Source of the DNA: Nematostella vectensis
Lineage: Eukaryota > Cnidaria > Anthozoa > Actiniaria > Edwardsiidae
NCBI RefSeq assembly: GCF_932526225.1
Contig: NC_064035.1
Span: 8,109,296 to 8,173,295, forward strand
Direction of reading: 5' to 3'
Length of the DNA: 64,000 nt
The notes beneath the pieces were generated by a model, which had not been told where the DNA came from, searched no databases, and saw nothing but the letters and a program-made list of their open reading frames with translations. Below, one piece after another: positions 34,901 through 49,900 of this stretch (the stretch's first letter is position 1; the number at the start of each line of letters is the position of its first letter). Made by a program: the position numbers and the translations under genes.

Positions 34901-37900
34901 CAGAGCTGCTGGGCATCATTCTCAAGACTTGTGCACTACACAGAAACAGAACAAATGTTTAGATTTCGGAAAAAAGGCACACATTGTCCTTTTATATGTT
35001 AAGTGGCAGCAAATAGCTGCATACAATTGAGATGTTTAAACACATTTCACACAAGAAAGCATTGGGAGTAGTTTGTACAGATCGCTATTGCTGCTGTTAA
35101 ACATACTGAACACTACAGCATTAATCATGGCAACAAGGAAGCTTTGAAAATCACTTCCAGGTTTTCATGAAGGTCCTTTCACCTTGTCCTCAAGAGCTGG
35201 AAGATCTCTCTGGATATTGTTGAGTCTGCGCTGCAGAACCATAACCGTTGCAAGGTCCTTCATGTTAGTGACATCCTCTTCCGTAATCAAAAGACTCGAC
35301 TTCTCACTGATCCAAGTCTACAAAAAAAGTGTTTGAATTAGGGATAAGGATTAGAAAGATGCAGGCAAACCTGAGGGTCTTGGTGGGGGCTGGAGGATGG
35401 GGATAAAGGGGTAGACTACAGAAAGAATGGAATGGAAGCGGAGTACTCCAGGAAGAAGGGAATGGTAGCACAGTACTCCAGGAAGAAGGGAATGGCAGCA
35501 GAGTACTCCAGGAAGAAGGGAATGGCAGCAGAGTACTCCAGGAAGAAGGGAATGGCAGCAGAGTACTCCAGGAAGAATGGAATGGACGCAGAGTACTCCA
35601 GGAAAAAGGGAATGGCAGCAGAGTACTCCAGGAAGAAGGGAATGGAAGCAGAGTACTCCAGGAAGAAGGGGATGGCAGCAGAGTACTCCAGGAAGAAGGG
35701 AATGGCAGCGAAGTACTCCAGGAAGAATGGAAAGGAAGCAGAGTACTACAGAAAGAAAGGAATGGAAGCGGAGTACTCCAGGAAGAAGGGAATGGCAGCA
35801 GAATTCTTGGGAAACAAGGGACTGGCATTTCAGCAGATTACCCAGGAAAGAAAGGAATTAGATGGTAGCATAGTACTCAGGAAACATGGAATTGCGTGGT
35901 AGCAGTCTGCAACTGTTACGTGCAAATGCCAGGTGCTTCTGCAGGATAAATTTGAATCAACATACAACATCACCTTAGGTTTTTTTTTAGTGTTGAATCA
36001 GTGACACTAATGGATAGTTAGTGTAAGAGAAAATGTAACTAAAAGGACTAAAAACATATTTCATATGTATGATTAATGAAGAAAAATATCTCTTACCTTT
36101 GTTTCTAGTGTCTGGGCATAGAATTGTTGGAGTCTAAGAGCCTTATCTAGTTTAGCTCTCTTCTGATTTGCAGTGTCACGCAGGTTGCACCATCTAGACA
36201 AAGCACAACATATAAGTGTTAAGGTAATTACAGAGGGTATCTATCTCACTAAAACATCTTTGAATACCGAGGGTATCCATCTCACTGAATTACATACCTT
36301 GTGTTGAGCCGGTCAATTGTCTCTTTGATCTCATCGGAGTTGATGTGACCTTTCTCAATCAGGTTACCACCCAGCTCATTGACAAGCTGAACACGTCGTT
36401 CATTGGCATCCAGCTCCTACAGCCAAAGATAAGTAGGTCACTTAAGGGATTTGGAACACTTGAGAGCACAGTAATTCACAGATTTGGATCACACAATTGC
36501 AGATCGAATATTTGTTAACAGGAAAGTAAAGAGGTGCATACTTGTTGGAAGCCTTCAAAGCGCTGCTCAATAACCTGGCACTCTTCCAGATCCATGCCCT
36601 TGTCAACCGTAAGGGCAGTGTCAAGACGATTTTCCTGGAAAATCAACAGTAAGGTCAGTGTCAAGACGATTTTCCTGGAAAATCAAGGAAAATCAACAGT
36701 AAGGGCAGTGTCAAGACGATTTTCCTGGAAAATCAAGGAAAATCAACAGTAAGGTCAGTGTCAAGACGATTTTCCTGAAAATCAATGCCATGTCAAGATG
36801 ATTTTCCTGTAAATTCAAGAGATTGTCAAGACGTTTTTTAAGGAAAATCAAGAGTACCTAGAGCTACTTTTATCATCCACTAAATTCTTAATGCTTACGC
36901 GCTCATCAATCCATGTCTCCACTATGTATGCCTCTCGGTTCAGCTTGTGCAGGGATAGAGCATCTTGGAGTTTCTGTCGGCGGGCTGCAGCTTGCTGGAG
37001 AAGGGCACTGTACCGCTCATCCAGTCTGAAAGGGCAAGACATTCAGGTTATGAAAATACCCTGTGAAGCATCACTGGACAGAGCACATAAGCAAGACATT
37101 CAGGGATCAAAACAGGTAACAAATACACCACACAAAGCATTACAAAGATTATACCACACAAAGCATTACGAAAATATCATTATGTGAGACATCTGAAAAA
37201 CCAACCGATCAAAAAAGAGTAGACATCATCAATTGAACATGTTTCTACATACGTGTTGCATCTGTCAACAACTTCAGGGGATGACTTATCCTCATCACCA
37301 AGACCATCAACTTGGCAATGAAAAGCTTTGACTTCAGAGGCATAGCCCTGGATGCCTTCCTCTACAGCCTAGAGATAACAGAATCATGACAATTATTTGA
37401 CAGTCAAATAAATGTTTATTAAGTAAAAAAAACGTTTTAACAGGACTCTGAGGCTGTTAACAGGGTTTTAACAGGACTCTAAGGCTTTTAACAGGGTTTT
37501 AACAGGACTCAAGGGCTGTTAACAGGGTTTTAACAGGACTCAAGGGCTGTTAACAGGGTTTTAACTTGACTCTGGGGCTGTTAACAGGTTTTTAACAGGA
37601 CTCTGGAGCTGTTAACAGGGTTTTAACAGGACTCTGAGGCTGTTAACAGGGTTTTAACAGGACTCTGAGGCTGTTTACAGGGTTTTAACAGGACTCATGC
37701 TAAAAGTGAAGCCGTACGAAAAACTACGACAACTTAGTACAAAAAGAGTGTTAAAGATTTATAAGGAATATTCGGAAAGTGTTTGGAGCCCATTCTCTAC
37801 AAAACCAAGAGCAAAAATTGCACTCAAGAAATCAAACACAGCACACAAAAAGTGCGCACACGCTCTTTTGAAATGGCGTCGTTATAGTGCATGCGCGTAA

Positions 37901-40900
37901 AAACAACGAACATGAAAAATTCATTGCTTCAAAACCTATCTATTCCTCGCTATTTTTCGTTCTGTTTCAAGAAAGAGCTGTTGATAAGGCTATGTTTGTT
38001 TCTATAGTGTGTTAGCGGCCACTCTCTTGTAGCATTTTGGTCCCTGTCTATGGAGCTCTTCACTCAGTGATGTCGAATGACGAATGACAGCTTGCCTTAG
38101 GCAAGTTCCTTTAATAGTGCGTTTGTGTTTAAATTGAAATAAATACAAAACTGGGCACCATAATTCATATTACAGGTGTTTGGATTTTAAGACATCTTTG
38201 GCTTATTCACAGGCCACTCAATAGGGAAAATGATGCCATAGACCTTAACCTGGCTGGAAAAAGTATTTTTAACAAAAAAAAGGAACTGGAGGACCATCCC
38301 CTCCCAAACTTACATGATGCTTCTTGACAAGTACTTCCGCACTGTGTTCATCATAACCAAGATCATCATTAGCTACAATCCTCTCCATCATATCACACCA
38401 AGACATAATGTCATTGTATTCAGCAATAAACTGCTGCAGCTTGAGGTTTTCCTGAATCTTCTTCTTGCGGTAAGCGGCATTGTCATGCAGTTTATCCCAC
38501 TTGGATCTGATGGTGTCCAGTCTATTCTGGATGGTGTCAGTTGCATATGGGACAGCCTCAAGTAACTCCTCACCATTGCGGGCCACAGCCTTGGTCTGGG
38601 CATTGCGTGCTGTCATTTCGCGCTCCACAGCCTGTACAGTAAGGAAGCAATCATTGTAACAGGGTGTGGTGAGAACACCTTCAAAGGCAGTCTATAAGAG
38701 ATCTGTTTTAATTTGCTGAAAACAGAGTAACATCTTTTTCAATTAAGTAAACATAATGTGCCCCAATGGTTTACGTAATGTTAAAGTACAAATACGACAG
38801 ACCATGTCAAACCTCAAATACCATAATGTACAATGGAGGTCATACCTCATGCTTGGTAAGGAGAATCATTGCTGTGTTAAGGTCATGACCATAATCAGTA
38901 GACTGCACAAAGTAGTCCTTCTCTGTCACCCACATCTCTTCTTCGTCAGCATTGCGGTAGAAGCTCTGCAGCTTGAGAGACTCCTCAAGGCGTGCCCGAC
39001 GAGCAGCCGCAAGCTGAAGAAGCTCATTGTATGCTCCCTCCAGCTCAGCTTGGTGATCTCTGATTTGTGCCTCATCTGGTTTATGTTCTGTTTCAACAAA
39101 ACATAGATAGGGTTAAAAGTGCATACAATATATCTCAATTCATTTTGCTAGCACTCTCTAGCAATGACAGTGTTATGAAGGAATTGCTAATCTATTTAAA
39201 AAATGTTACTAACATGTCAGTTAGAAATTTACTTTTACTTCCGATTCAGCATTTCACTATTTACTTTACCTGGATCTCTTAATTGTTTGACTAAGCATGC
39301 ATAATTAGTGTTCCAGCAAAACAGGTTTATATTTTCCAAGCCCAAATAACAGTTCAACGATTACCTTTAGCCTTAATCTTACCACAGTTATATTACTTAA
39401 TTTTGCATTTTACTATAGGCAAACTCTTCCTTTTATCTTGCTCTTACTATATCTATTGAAGGAATTAATTCTTAGTCATTCATTTTTTGATAGTTGATGT
39501 TCTTCAAAGTCAAACAAAAGTCAACCAAAGTCAACATCTGATCTTCTATTCTTACTTCGTCCTTAAAACCAGTTTGACCAGTTTATTAATGAAGTTAGTA
39601 TAAATTGAGCAGCATAGTAACTAGTTTTAGGACTGTACTGTAACTGTTGCAAGGACATTACGCGTCAGTGCATGAAAGAGATGTTCCTTACTACCCTCCG
39701 AAAGTGCTTGCCTTCCTACAGCCAGCCTCAAGCTAGCCATTGGTAGCTCTACCATTTGTAAATGCTATAGTGGTGCATGATCCCTGGCCGACCCACAATA
39801 CCATAAAAGAACCACCCAAACCTTCATAACAACACTGCAGTTATTGGGGCTGTTTAAATGGAGCTCCCTAAATATTTAGACACATGTCACCACCATGATC
39901 AACAATCATGCGCCTTACCTTCTTCGTCTTCCACATGCAAAAAAGCCTCAGCCTGGGCATTCACAGTCTTAACCCTATCTGCCTGGGCAGCAATGTCCGC
40001 CTCCACTAGGCTGTGCTTCTGTAGCAAATCCTCTACTCCCAATAAGTGCTTGCCATAGTCCTCCGACAACAGTCCAATCTGCAGATCAGGCATATTTAGT
40101 TTAGAAACAAAATACCAGGACATACACTTATTTCAAATAAGGATGCACTGGAGAATCCATGTGTTACAGCCCACATTTATTCATTGGTAACCTTTAACCT
40201 TATTTGAAATAGGTGTATACTATCTACAAACACATAATAAAGTGTATAAAAGCAGTGGCTGGTTACTTACCTTGATCTCATCCATCCAGTCAATAATGTT
40301 GATCATCTCCTGGAACACACGCTGCAGCTGCATGCATTTCTCTAAACGCACGCGCCTCTGCTTTATCAGCACTAGCAACAGTTCCCACAACTGTATGATC
40401 CTCCCTTTGCTGTATACAAACAAACAAGTTATATATCAAAACATAGATTAATGATCTCATTATCAGATTTGCTCCATATATTGAACAGCATAGTAACCAA
40501 GTGGCATCTCACCAGACTTGGATGCGTTCTGAGTCGTGATAGTTCTCTCGGTGAAGCTCTTCTGCCACAGCAACAATGGCATTGACCCGCTCTTCATATG
40601 CCTGTAGACGCATGACAATAACAACAGCATTAAGCCACATGGATCCTTTTAACCTTTGCCAGAGATGTTCAAATTGACAAACTTTCATATCACCCATTTT
40701 CAAACTACATATAAACACGTTATGAACATAATCAGACATCTCAAATTAGGCTCTACTGCTTACAAAGAAAAGCTGAAAATTAAGGCTATTTTGCAATTGG
40801 GGTACTTTAACTTGGTGTTGGATTGAAGCTTTGGTGAGAGTTATTTAGAAATTGACTATTCATAACCATTTGAGCACTGGTTAGGAACAGTTTATCAAAG

Positions 40901-43900
40901 TAATGATTCTCTATGCTTGACTCACCATGATGTCTGTTTCAATAGCTTCATGCTTTTTAGTTGCAGCCTCCACGGCAGCCAGGTCGTTACCAAAGTTGTC
41001 AACAGCAACCAGGCGCTGATTCTCATTCAACCAGGTCTCACGCATTGCATACTAGAGAAAATAATCATAATCATAATCAGCAAAGCCAAAAGAAAAACAA
41101 AAAACTATAAGCAAACACATAATAAGTATATTCTGGTATCTACCTTTCGATCAAACTTGGCTGCAAGCATTTCAAGTCTTTCTTGTCTGTAGGGCAAGTA
41201 GGGTAGGTTAAGACAATAAACACATACACAACATACATTTTTTTCAAATTGGAAAGGTCATGTTTCCTGGCAAATTATTTGACATGTAAATAATTGGATA
41301 TACATCAACTAAACAGTAACAGATACAGAAATACAGAAACAGAAGAAAAAGTAAAAAAATAAAAGATCTTGCACTAGTCATTTACAGTCTACATAGTAAG
41401 ACTAACCTCATTAGCTCTTCACGCAGAGCAAGCTCTCTCTCATGTTCTGACTTCTCGAGTCTTTCCCAAGCCTGAATAAAATTATAAAAATAGCATATGA
41501 CTTCCCCCTGTTGAGTGTAAGGCTTTTATTTAGCCACATGACAAAGTCTAGCCAATCAGCAAGTTTAATTGTCGTAAACCTGTTGGTACCAATCATGGCT
41601 TTTTTTCTTCAGGTGGAATATAAGGCTTTTGGTGATTGGCTCTTATTTGGTCACATGTCTATCTTACCCTATTGATGTCAATCATGCCTCTCCCCTCAGG
41701 TGGAATGTAAGGCTTTTGGTGATTGGCTCTTATTTGGTCACATGTCTATCTTACCCTATTGATGTCAATCATGCCTCTCCCCTCAGGCGGAATGTAAGGC
41801 TTTTGGTGATTGGCTCTTATTTGGTCACATGCCTATCTTACCCTATTGATGTCAATCATGCCTCTCCCCTCAGGCGGAATGTAAGGCTTTTGGTGATTGG
41901 CTCTTATTTGGTCACATGTCTATCTTACCCTATTGATGTCAATCATGCCTCTCCCCTCAGGCGGAATGTAAGGCTTTTGGTGATTGGCTCTTATTTGGTC
42001 ACATCTCTATCTTACCCTATTGATGTCAATCATGCCTCTCCCCTCAGGTGGAATGTAAGGCTTTTGGTGATTGGCTCTTATTTGGTCACATGCCTATCTT
42101 ACCCTATTGATGTCAATCATGCCTCTCCCCTCAGGTGGAATGTAAGGCTTTTGGTGATTGGCTCTTATTTGGTCACATGCCTATCTTACCCTATTGATGT
42201 CAATCATGCCTCTCCCCTCAGGCGGAATGTAAGGCTTTTGGTGATTGGCTCTTATTTGGTCACATGCCTATCTTACCCTATTGATGTCAATCATGCCTCT
42301 CCCCTCAGGCGGAATGTAAGGCTTTTGGTGATTGGCTCTTATTTTGCTGGTCAGGATAAAGAGCTGCACCTCCAGATTACCCTTCTCAACAAATCTGCAG
42401 GGAAAAAAAATGTTTCTATTGATTAAAATATTACATTATTTTATCAGGCTCTTGCCTTGGAAGGCAATCCACTCAAATCATTCTATAAATTTCTGAAAAC
42501 CCAGAAAACAAGAGAAGTTTTTTTTATAATAATGAATGCTATTTTGAGTGTTTTGCAATTTCATTGAGATCTCTTCCCTGACTATATTTAGAATCATAAA
42601 AAGTGAAAGCGTTTGCCATGCAAGCTGAAGGCTACTTTCACTCTTTCCTCTAACCACCTTTTTTCATTAGTGACTCCTGTCAATAGTGGATCCAAAATCT
42701 ACAGTAGGCTTCAATATGCCAAACATTATGCCTTATAGGATCTCATCCAGTGTCATATACAGCAGAAAGATAATAAGGTAGGAGAATGTGTTTATGGGTG
42801 GTTCACCTAAGGCTGAGAGCTGACCCAGCAAGAAAGATAAATTACTTAAATCTAAGGCCTAGTATGTCATCCAGGTATTTCTGAATGTGAAAGGTTTAGT
42901 AAGGAGTAGGATAAAACCTAGCAAAGATGCCAGTGCTCTTCTTATTTACATTTTTCTATTTATGAAAACTAATTACAGAACCTAATTCTATCTCGACAAA
43001 AGTCACTAAAATGATGAAGAAGCTCATCAAGTATTACAGTAGGGCATACCCATCTTGGAAATTAGTGTGCAATACTGTAGTTTGCGAGTATACTACCTTG
43101 AAGGTTTCTCTATGTTTTGTATTATAGTGCACAATACTGTAGTTTGTAAGTATACCTTGGAGGTTTCTCCTGTGTTCTGTATTGGTTGAATTCCAGCATC
43201 TGTTGTTGCACTCCAAGGAGGGTGTTGGCAAACTCTCTTTCGCCAAGCTGGATAATCTTGATCTCAATCCATTCCAGGAGATCTGATGCAAGCTTCTCAT
43301 AGTCAATGATGAGCTCTTCGTTCTCTTTTATGCGCTCAATGACCTGAAATCAAAGTCATATTTAATTGTGTGTTTTAACATAAGGCAGATTATGTTTGAA
43401 AGTATCCTATTTAGTAGTTTAATACGTCTCAATTTAACAGAAATCCATAAAGCCTGACCTTGCCAATTCTGCTACCACTGACTTCTACGGTCTTCATCTT
43501 TGCAAAGTAGTGATAATATGCAGCCACATAAGTAAGGATGGACTTCTCATCAGGAAAGTCCACGTTAACGTCTGAAATTCACAATGACACTCCATCAAGA
43601 AAGGCAATACGAATACCAACACCAGCTTATTTGGTCCTTTCAGTCCCATAATCTAGCCTAATACTCTGACTTAAGCTGCTTGAATATTTGATTTTTGGTA
43701 AAAAGGTTGTATAAATAATAATGTTAAATGAGGTGGGATATTGATATCCCTGTTAAGCTGTGGCAACACTAAACAGCAGGATTCACCCACTATGAGTAGA
43801 GATGTTCATAGACAAACCTTCTGCGTCTAGCAGTGGTGTTATGCCAAGTTGGGTCTCTGCAACTTCAAATGCCTGCTCTAGGTTCTGCTCTGCATCTGCC

Positions 43901-46900
43901 TTTGTCAGCTTCTCAAACTCAATAAGGTCAGGTCTATATAGAGAAATGCAAAATAATGAATAAGCATAAATCCACGAGGAAAAGTTTAAAACAACACCTT
44001 TCATGGTATCATTTAGTTAAAAGTAGTCAATATTAAGACCTTAGATAGCAGGAGAACTGAATGAAAAATTATCCTCTCAATTTACAGGAAAATTTATTGA
44101 AGCTTACCTATGCCGGTGAATGATGGCATTGAAAGCCAGGCCATCTCTCCAACTTGTTGTGAAGTTAGTGATTGTAACACTGCGATATCTGAAAAAATAC
44201 ACAAGCTTTAGGTACTAAGTAAATTTTGTGATGGGAAGGGGAAGTGCAAAACATCAATTGTGTGGCGATAAGACTTTGCTTAAATAGTGCCTACTAGTAT
44301 GTGTCATTATTTATTTATTTATTTTTTGAGAAAAAGGTGACCACAACATGATTACTGTACATACCCAACAGTCTTAGACTGGCACCACAAAAGTAAAGCA
44401 TCTTTGGCAGATCTCTTCTCTGTTGTTTCTCCTTCAATTGTGATATCTTGGATCTAAAATACATTAAAGACTTTGTGATTCTATGTAACTTCCACCATAT
44501 TGTTCCTGTACTTAATAGGCAATCCATTAAAACAATAGCATCTGTATCTGTATAAAATACCTGGAATCTAAGAATGATTGTCCAGATCAAACCCAAAGTG
44601 ATTTTCTGATTGCCGTCAACAATATCATGAGCACCAACATTCTCTAGATGCACCTGAAATACAAATATTCATCAGTTAGGAAAAACAATAATATTTATCA
44701 AGTTAGAAAAAAACGATAATATTCATAAGTTAGGAAAAACAATAATATTCATCAATGAAGGTTTAGTTAATAAATGAGACAATGAACTTTCCAAATGAGA
44801 ACGCTGGTTTCAGCTACTGTAAAGCTGAACAATATGATTAAAAGCAGTGCTATTATGACAATGAACTTACCCTTTGTTTTTTCAAGAAAACTAAACTTTT
44901 TTCAACATTTTCTAGATTGTGGATTCGCATCCGCCCCTTGGAGGGTTTGGGCTGAAAAAAATAACATTGTCAGTACCACAATGTCCTAGGCAAACTACAG
45001 CTTACACAGCATGTTCTGGCTAACTCTTGGCCTGGGTTCTAGTGGCTAAAGTAAATGGATAGTTAACCCTGTATGTCACAATCAGGGAAAGCTCAGCAGA
45101 TATTTATTGGGTAACCTTTTAAAGAATAACACAGAGGGAAAATTGATGGGTTTTAGTTTCTATACATTTCTAGACCCAATGCTGAACTGTTGTAAACACT
45201 TAGTTCATGGTTGGGTGAAATGACAATACAGTGGAAGATCTCAAACATACCAGTTTCTCTCCGGATAACACTTCTAACAAGAGAATGAGTTTCCTTCCAT
45301 CTTGAAGGTCGTGGTAAAGTTCGTTGACTCTTGCTCCAACTCTTTGTAGATGCGAGTTGATCCATTTTGTGAATGTTTTCTTTTGAACTCTTTCTCTTTC
45401 ATCTGGGAATTCAACAAATGCAATGAGTTGAATTGTATCATTTATTCAATTTACCATACTTGAACAAAAAACATTTAATTGACATGACACAGTGCAGGCC
45501 TGTACCCAGGGGGGGAGCAGGGGCTGCGAACGCACCCCCCCCCACACACACACAATGGCCGAAAGACCATTTCAAATTTTAAGTTCTATTACAAATAGAC
45601 GTGCTATTGCAGACACACTATAAAGCATAAGAAAGATCACTCTAGTATGTCATCAATCCATCAGACTTTTTTTTTTGCCAAATCTGACAATAAACGTCCC
45701 TTGGAGATACTGCAAAGGCCCCCCCCCAGAAAAATTAGGTCCACTTTTTTGGATTTCGCCCCCCCCCCAAAGAAAAATTCTGGGTACAGCCTGCAGTGAC
45801 ACTTAGTACTGTCCACTTTTTGGCCAAAGCAACTGAAAAAAATTATAGAACCATTTAAGCCTTCATTATAATATAAAAATTGCAAAATATGATTATATTA
45901 CTTTTCTTGCACAAAATGTTAACAATATTTGTTTAGGAAAACGTTAATACTGCTTTGCTTATTATCAAAACACACACAAAAGCAAATATTTTGGAAAACT
46001 GAAGATATTTGGAGTGTTTTAGCTAAAAAGGCAATAAATCTTATCTTACTAGACAGAATGATTTATCTCCAGGTAATCATCTATGCTAATATGTATGAGC
46101 TGGTTTGTCAAAGCACTTTCAAAACAAGGCCAACAACTAAATTGTAAAATGGCCTCAATACATACACAAAAACATCTACATAAAAAAGGACAACAATAAC
46201 TATAAATACTCTGGAAAGTTAAGTAAGTATTATATTCAAAACAAAAATAATTAGTCAACCGCACCCTTGACTTAAATCTCAATGATTTTAAATTCTATAC
46301 TCTATAGCAACAAAATCAAAACTCCTTAATAATGTCTATGAAGATAGGAGTCATTCGAAGAAATATAATCATTAAAATTCCGAATAAAGTCACGTTTAGT
46401 TAGTTAGTTTGAATATTAAAGTGGCAGTGTTTATATCGGTATAATAACTTTAATATCATCCGCACTTATCGAGAAAAAAAGCGAGTCAAATTTCTTAAAA
46501 ATCGCCGGGTGTCTGACTTTCTGTGTGAGGCCTACACTACACATGAACAATATTAGTAAGAATAGAAGACCTGGTTTTTTTAAAGCTTCACAGCATTTTA
46601 AGTAAGAGATTTTTGGAGAGGCAAATTGTGGCTGCATTTTAGTAAAATTCTGTCAGAAGAGTTCTGTTTATTGCTAAGCTGTTTTATGTTAAATTGACAT
46701 TAATATTTCAAGCGATCATACTGCAGACACTCGGAGCGCTATTTGTACTAGAAACGAGGATAAAATAGCTTGAATTATGTACCTGCAAGGACTTTGATTC
46801 GTGACCTTTCGAAGAGTCGAGCAGCGCTTTGTTGTTCCATCCATTCCTCGCTTTCCCGGTTAAATTCCGTCGCTATTTCTACTTCTCCCATTGTACCCAT

Positions 46901-49900
46901 AGAATCAATGAATGCCTGTGGAATAACGACAACGGTGTACAAAATAGGTATTCACTTTTTCGAGGACATGTTACTTGAGAGGTTTTGTGCAAATTAGTAA
47001 CGACAAACAACAGCCAAAGCCACACGCAAAGAGATCAAATAAGAATAAGTAAAAGAGAGTACATTTTGAGAGAAGAAAAGCAGTTGTCAAACTGATATAT
47101 CGGCTGTGACTTCACTCTACACAAAAACAAACAGCCGTGGCTTGTAGACATCACCGGGAAAGCTATAGGAGAAGCAAGCTATTTGCGATCGCTGTGAAAA
47201 TTAAAAAAAACCTGATGATTGCTAGAAAGTTTCATGTTCAAAGTTTGAGAGTGGTCGACTGTGAGTGATCGTAATAAACAAGCTCATGAAAGAATAAATA
47301 CCCCAGTATTTCGCTAGGCTTCTGGCCTCTATAGCGAAGCTATAGTTACTTGCACTTGCTTGAAGCCTTCTGATCAGGCCAAAGCAAGTAAAAATATACG
47401 GAAATCCAGCAGCAAATCCGAGAACAAAACAGTGGAAATATTCAACGATTCCTTCGGTCTTTTGAAAACCGCTTCCATGCGCGAACAAACCCAGACCAGA
47501 GTCGCACCCGCCTGGGAATTAAGCCAATGAGAGAGCTCGTCTTAAATCGATTAACCAATCACAGAGTTCAATAGAAATATCTCATTTCTCCCGCCATGCA
47601 TAAATCAAAAACAAGTGCAGGCATTTTGTTTTGGGAATTGAAATACAAGGCAAAGAAAAAGCTCTTACGGAATTCCACAACTAGCCCACGGTATAAGGTA
47701 CTGCTATTAGTGGTTGTGATGTAAAAGGGGGCTGTATTATTTACTTAGATCCCAAATGACTTCTTTATTTTGATAGCTAGAGTGAAAGGAAAACAAACTC
47801 CACATCGAAATCATTAAAATAAATACCTCCCTATGAAATGTAAGACTTTTCTTTAACATTGTTTTGATTCACTATTCAAACAATTGTCGATAACCTAATA
47901 ATGGCAGTTATTTGTTAAACTACAACCATGTTGTTATTATATATGCTGTTTTTTTGTTGTTGTTGTTATCCACTATTTGAATGCAGATGATTGAACCCGA
48001 TTCCCTATCATGCAGTATCCATAAATGCAACCTTAAACCTTTAATAACTATAATTTGTTTGCCAGCAAATTTTTCGAAACATTCTAATAACAAAATTTGC
48101 CTGCGAAGCAAGCGTTTCTCAAAACTTCACAGAAATGCCTGCTTCAGAGGCTAGAACAAAATGTTCTCTCCATGCTTTCCTACTTTTTGGCTGGATGCAT
48201 GCCAACCATCTACGATACCAATTTTTAGTTGACAATTTTTATTCTACAACACTTGCGTGTAATCTCGCTTTCTGATTGGTTGTTAGCTATGGTAAATTAG
48301 AGTACATACCACGGAAAACTATGGGAAATTTGTTAAGTTGACAACAGTATTCGTTGGCATCTACACTAGCAATGTTTAATGTGTGACAATTTTTAATTGC
48401 CAAGAAAAAGCAAACCTGCTAGCTTTTGAGCAACCATGTCCTTTTTTTTAAAGGCTATAGAAACAGCTAATTGGCAACATCATAGAGTGCAAAGCACTTT
48501 ATTTTAAAGAGCTGCAGGCATGGGTCAAAAGACTACATTTATATAACATCTATATCAATATGGCCTATAAGCTATATTTATATGACAGTCTGCCCCAGCC
48601 AAGAACATAAAAGCAGGCACAAAAATATCCAGTGCTTTCAAATATCATAACTCCTCATAAAAGGTAATCTTCAAGTAGAAAGGGTTAAATTATTGTGGGA
48701 ACATCTTCAACAAATGGGTACATACTTTTATTATAAAACTATCTTGGTGTTTATATATTTAAGATTCACTTAGCTTTACAAGATATTTGGTGCCATTGTG
48801 TTTGCGTTCAAGTACTCTCTTTGGGTCATTTTATTGTGATCAATTTTCCCTTACTAAAGGAAACCCTAACCCAATGTTACACTCGGCTGTCAAGTATAAT
48901 GCATTCTGGGCAGGTTTATGTGAAATATTATATGAAATGATGCTACAATAATTATTTTGCCTGCAAGCAACCCTCAATCAAATAACTGAACTTTTTTTAT
49001 AATAGCAGCTCTTTATTCATGAATTATTGATTAAAGAATCAAGGCTCAGACTACATTAGCAAAAAACAGCTTTAAGTTTGTAGCAGCTAAAAGGTGGATT
49101 GCATTGCCACTAGAAATCAAAGAAGCCAAGTCAATCACCACCTTCTCCACAAAACTAAGAGAATATGTATATCACATCACTGTAAATAAGTTTATAAATC
49201 AGCAAAGGATTGTTATTGTAAATAACCTATTTATGCTGGTGTCCTTTGTCAACTATCATCAAGGGAATGTCTAGACTTTCTACTGTCCCTTTTTTGCATG
49301 TCCAGAAAAAAAATCCTCATGTTCAAGTAAACCTTTTTCTACTCTTCCTTTTAATCAGACAGATAAATCAGAGTCCAGAACATAACTAAACATTGACTGG
49401 CTTTCTATCACTTAAATGTGCGCCACTCACAGTAAAACAAATCAAAAGCTATAGTTTGCATGTATTGGAATCACTACTATATTAGTAAACTCGAAAGCAC
49501 TTTTCTGTGTGGAATTTTGTGTGTGTTTGGCATTTAAATCAAAGATCATACAATGGTGTATTATAGAAGATTGAATTGAAATTGTTTGGTTATTTTTTGG
49601 TTACTTTTACTATAAAAATGGTATATGCATGTCTTCCTTATTGTTCTCACCACTACAGCCCTTATAACATGGGACATCCACCCAAGATATTTCGAATCCC
49701 TTATTGTATGCAGGGGTTTCATTAAGTATCAGAGTAAGCGGTGAAGATTGATAAGTAGGGGGTGGGACTTATTTAATTTTATTAGTTCAAATATAATTTA
49801 AATCAACTAGCAGTTCCACCTGCCATTGGGGTCTAATTGAAACCCCTTATATATATATTTTTTTATATGTGTGAGGATTATAGAAGAAAAAAGGGAACTA

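Noticed and set aside
35304-35902. Repeat ORFs and CRISPR-like 30-bp regular spacing
   Set aside because: The 30-bp units are head-to-tail with no unique spacers and lie in a spectrin intron of an animal genome, so this is a minisatellite.
41629-42426. 265-codon plus-strand ORF with perfect internal repeats
   Set aside because: It is antisense to the 87-bp spectrin junction array; a period divisible by three keeps the frame open. No domain and no splice logic.
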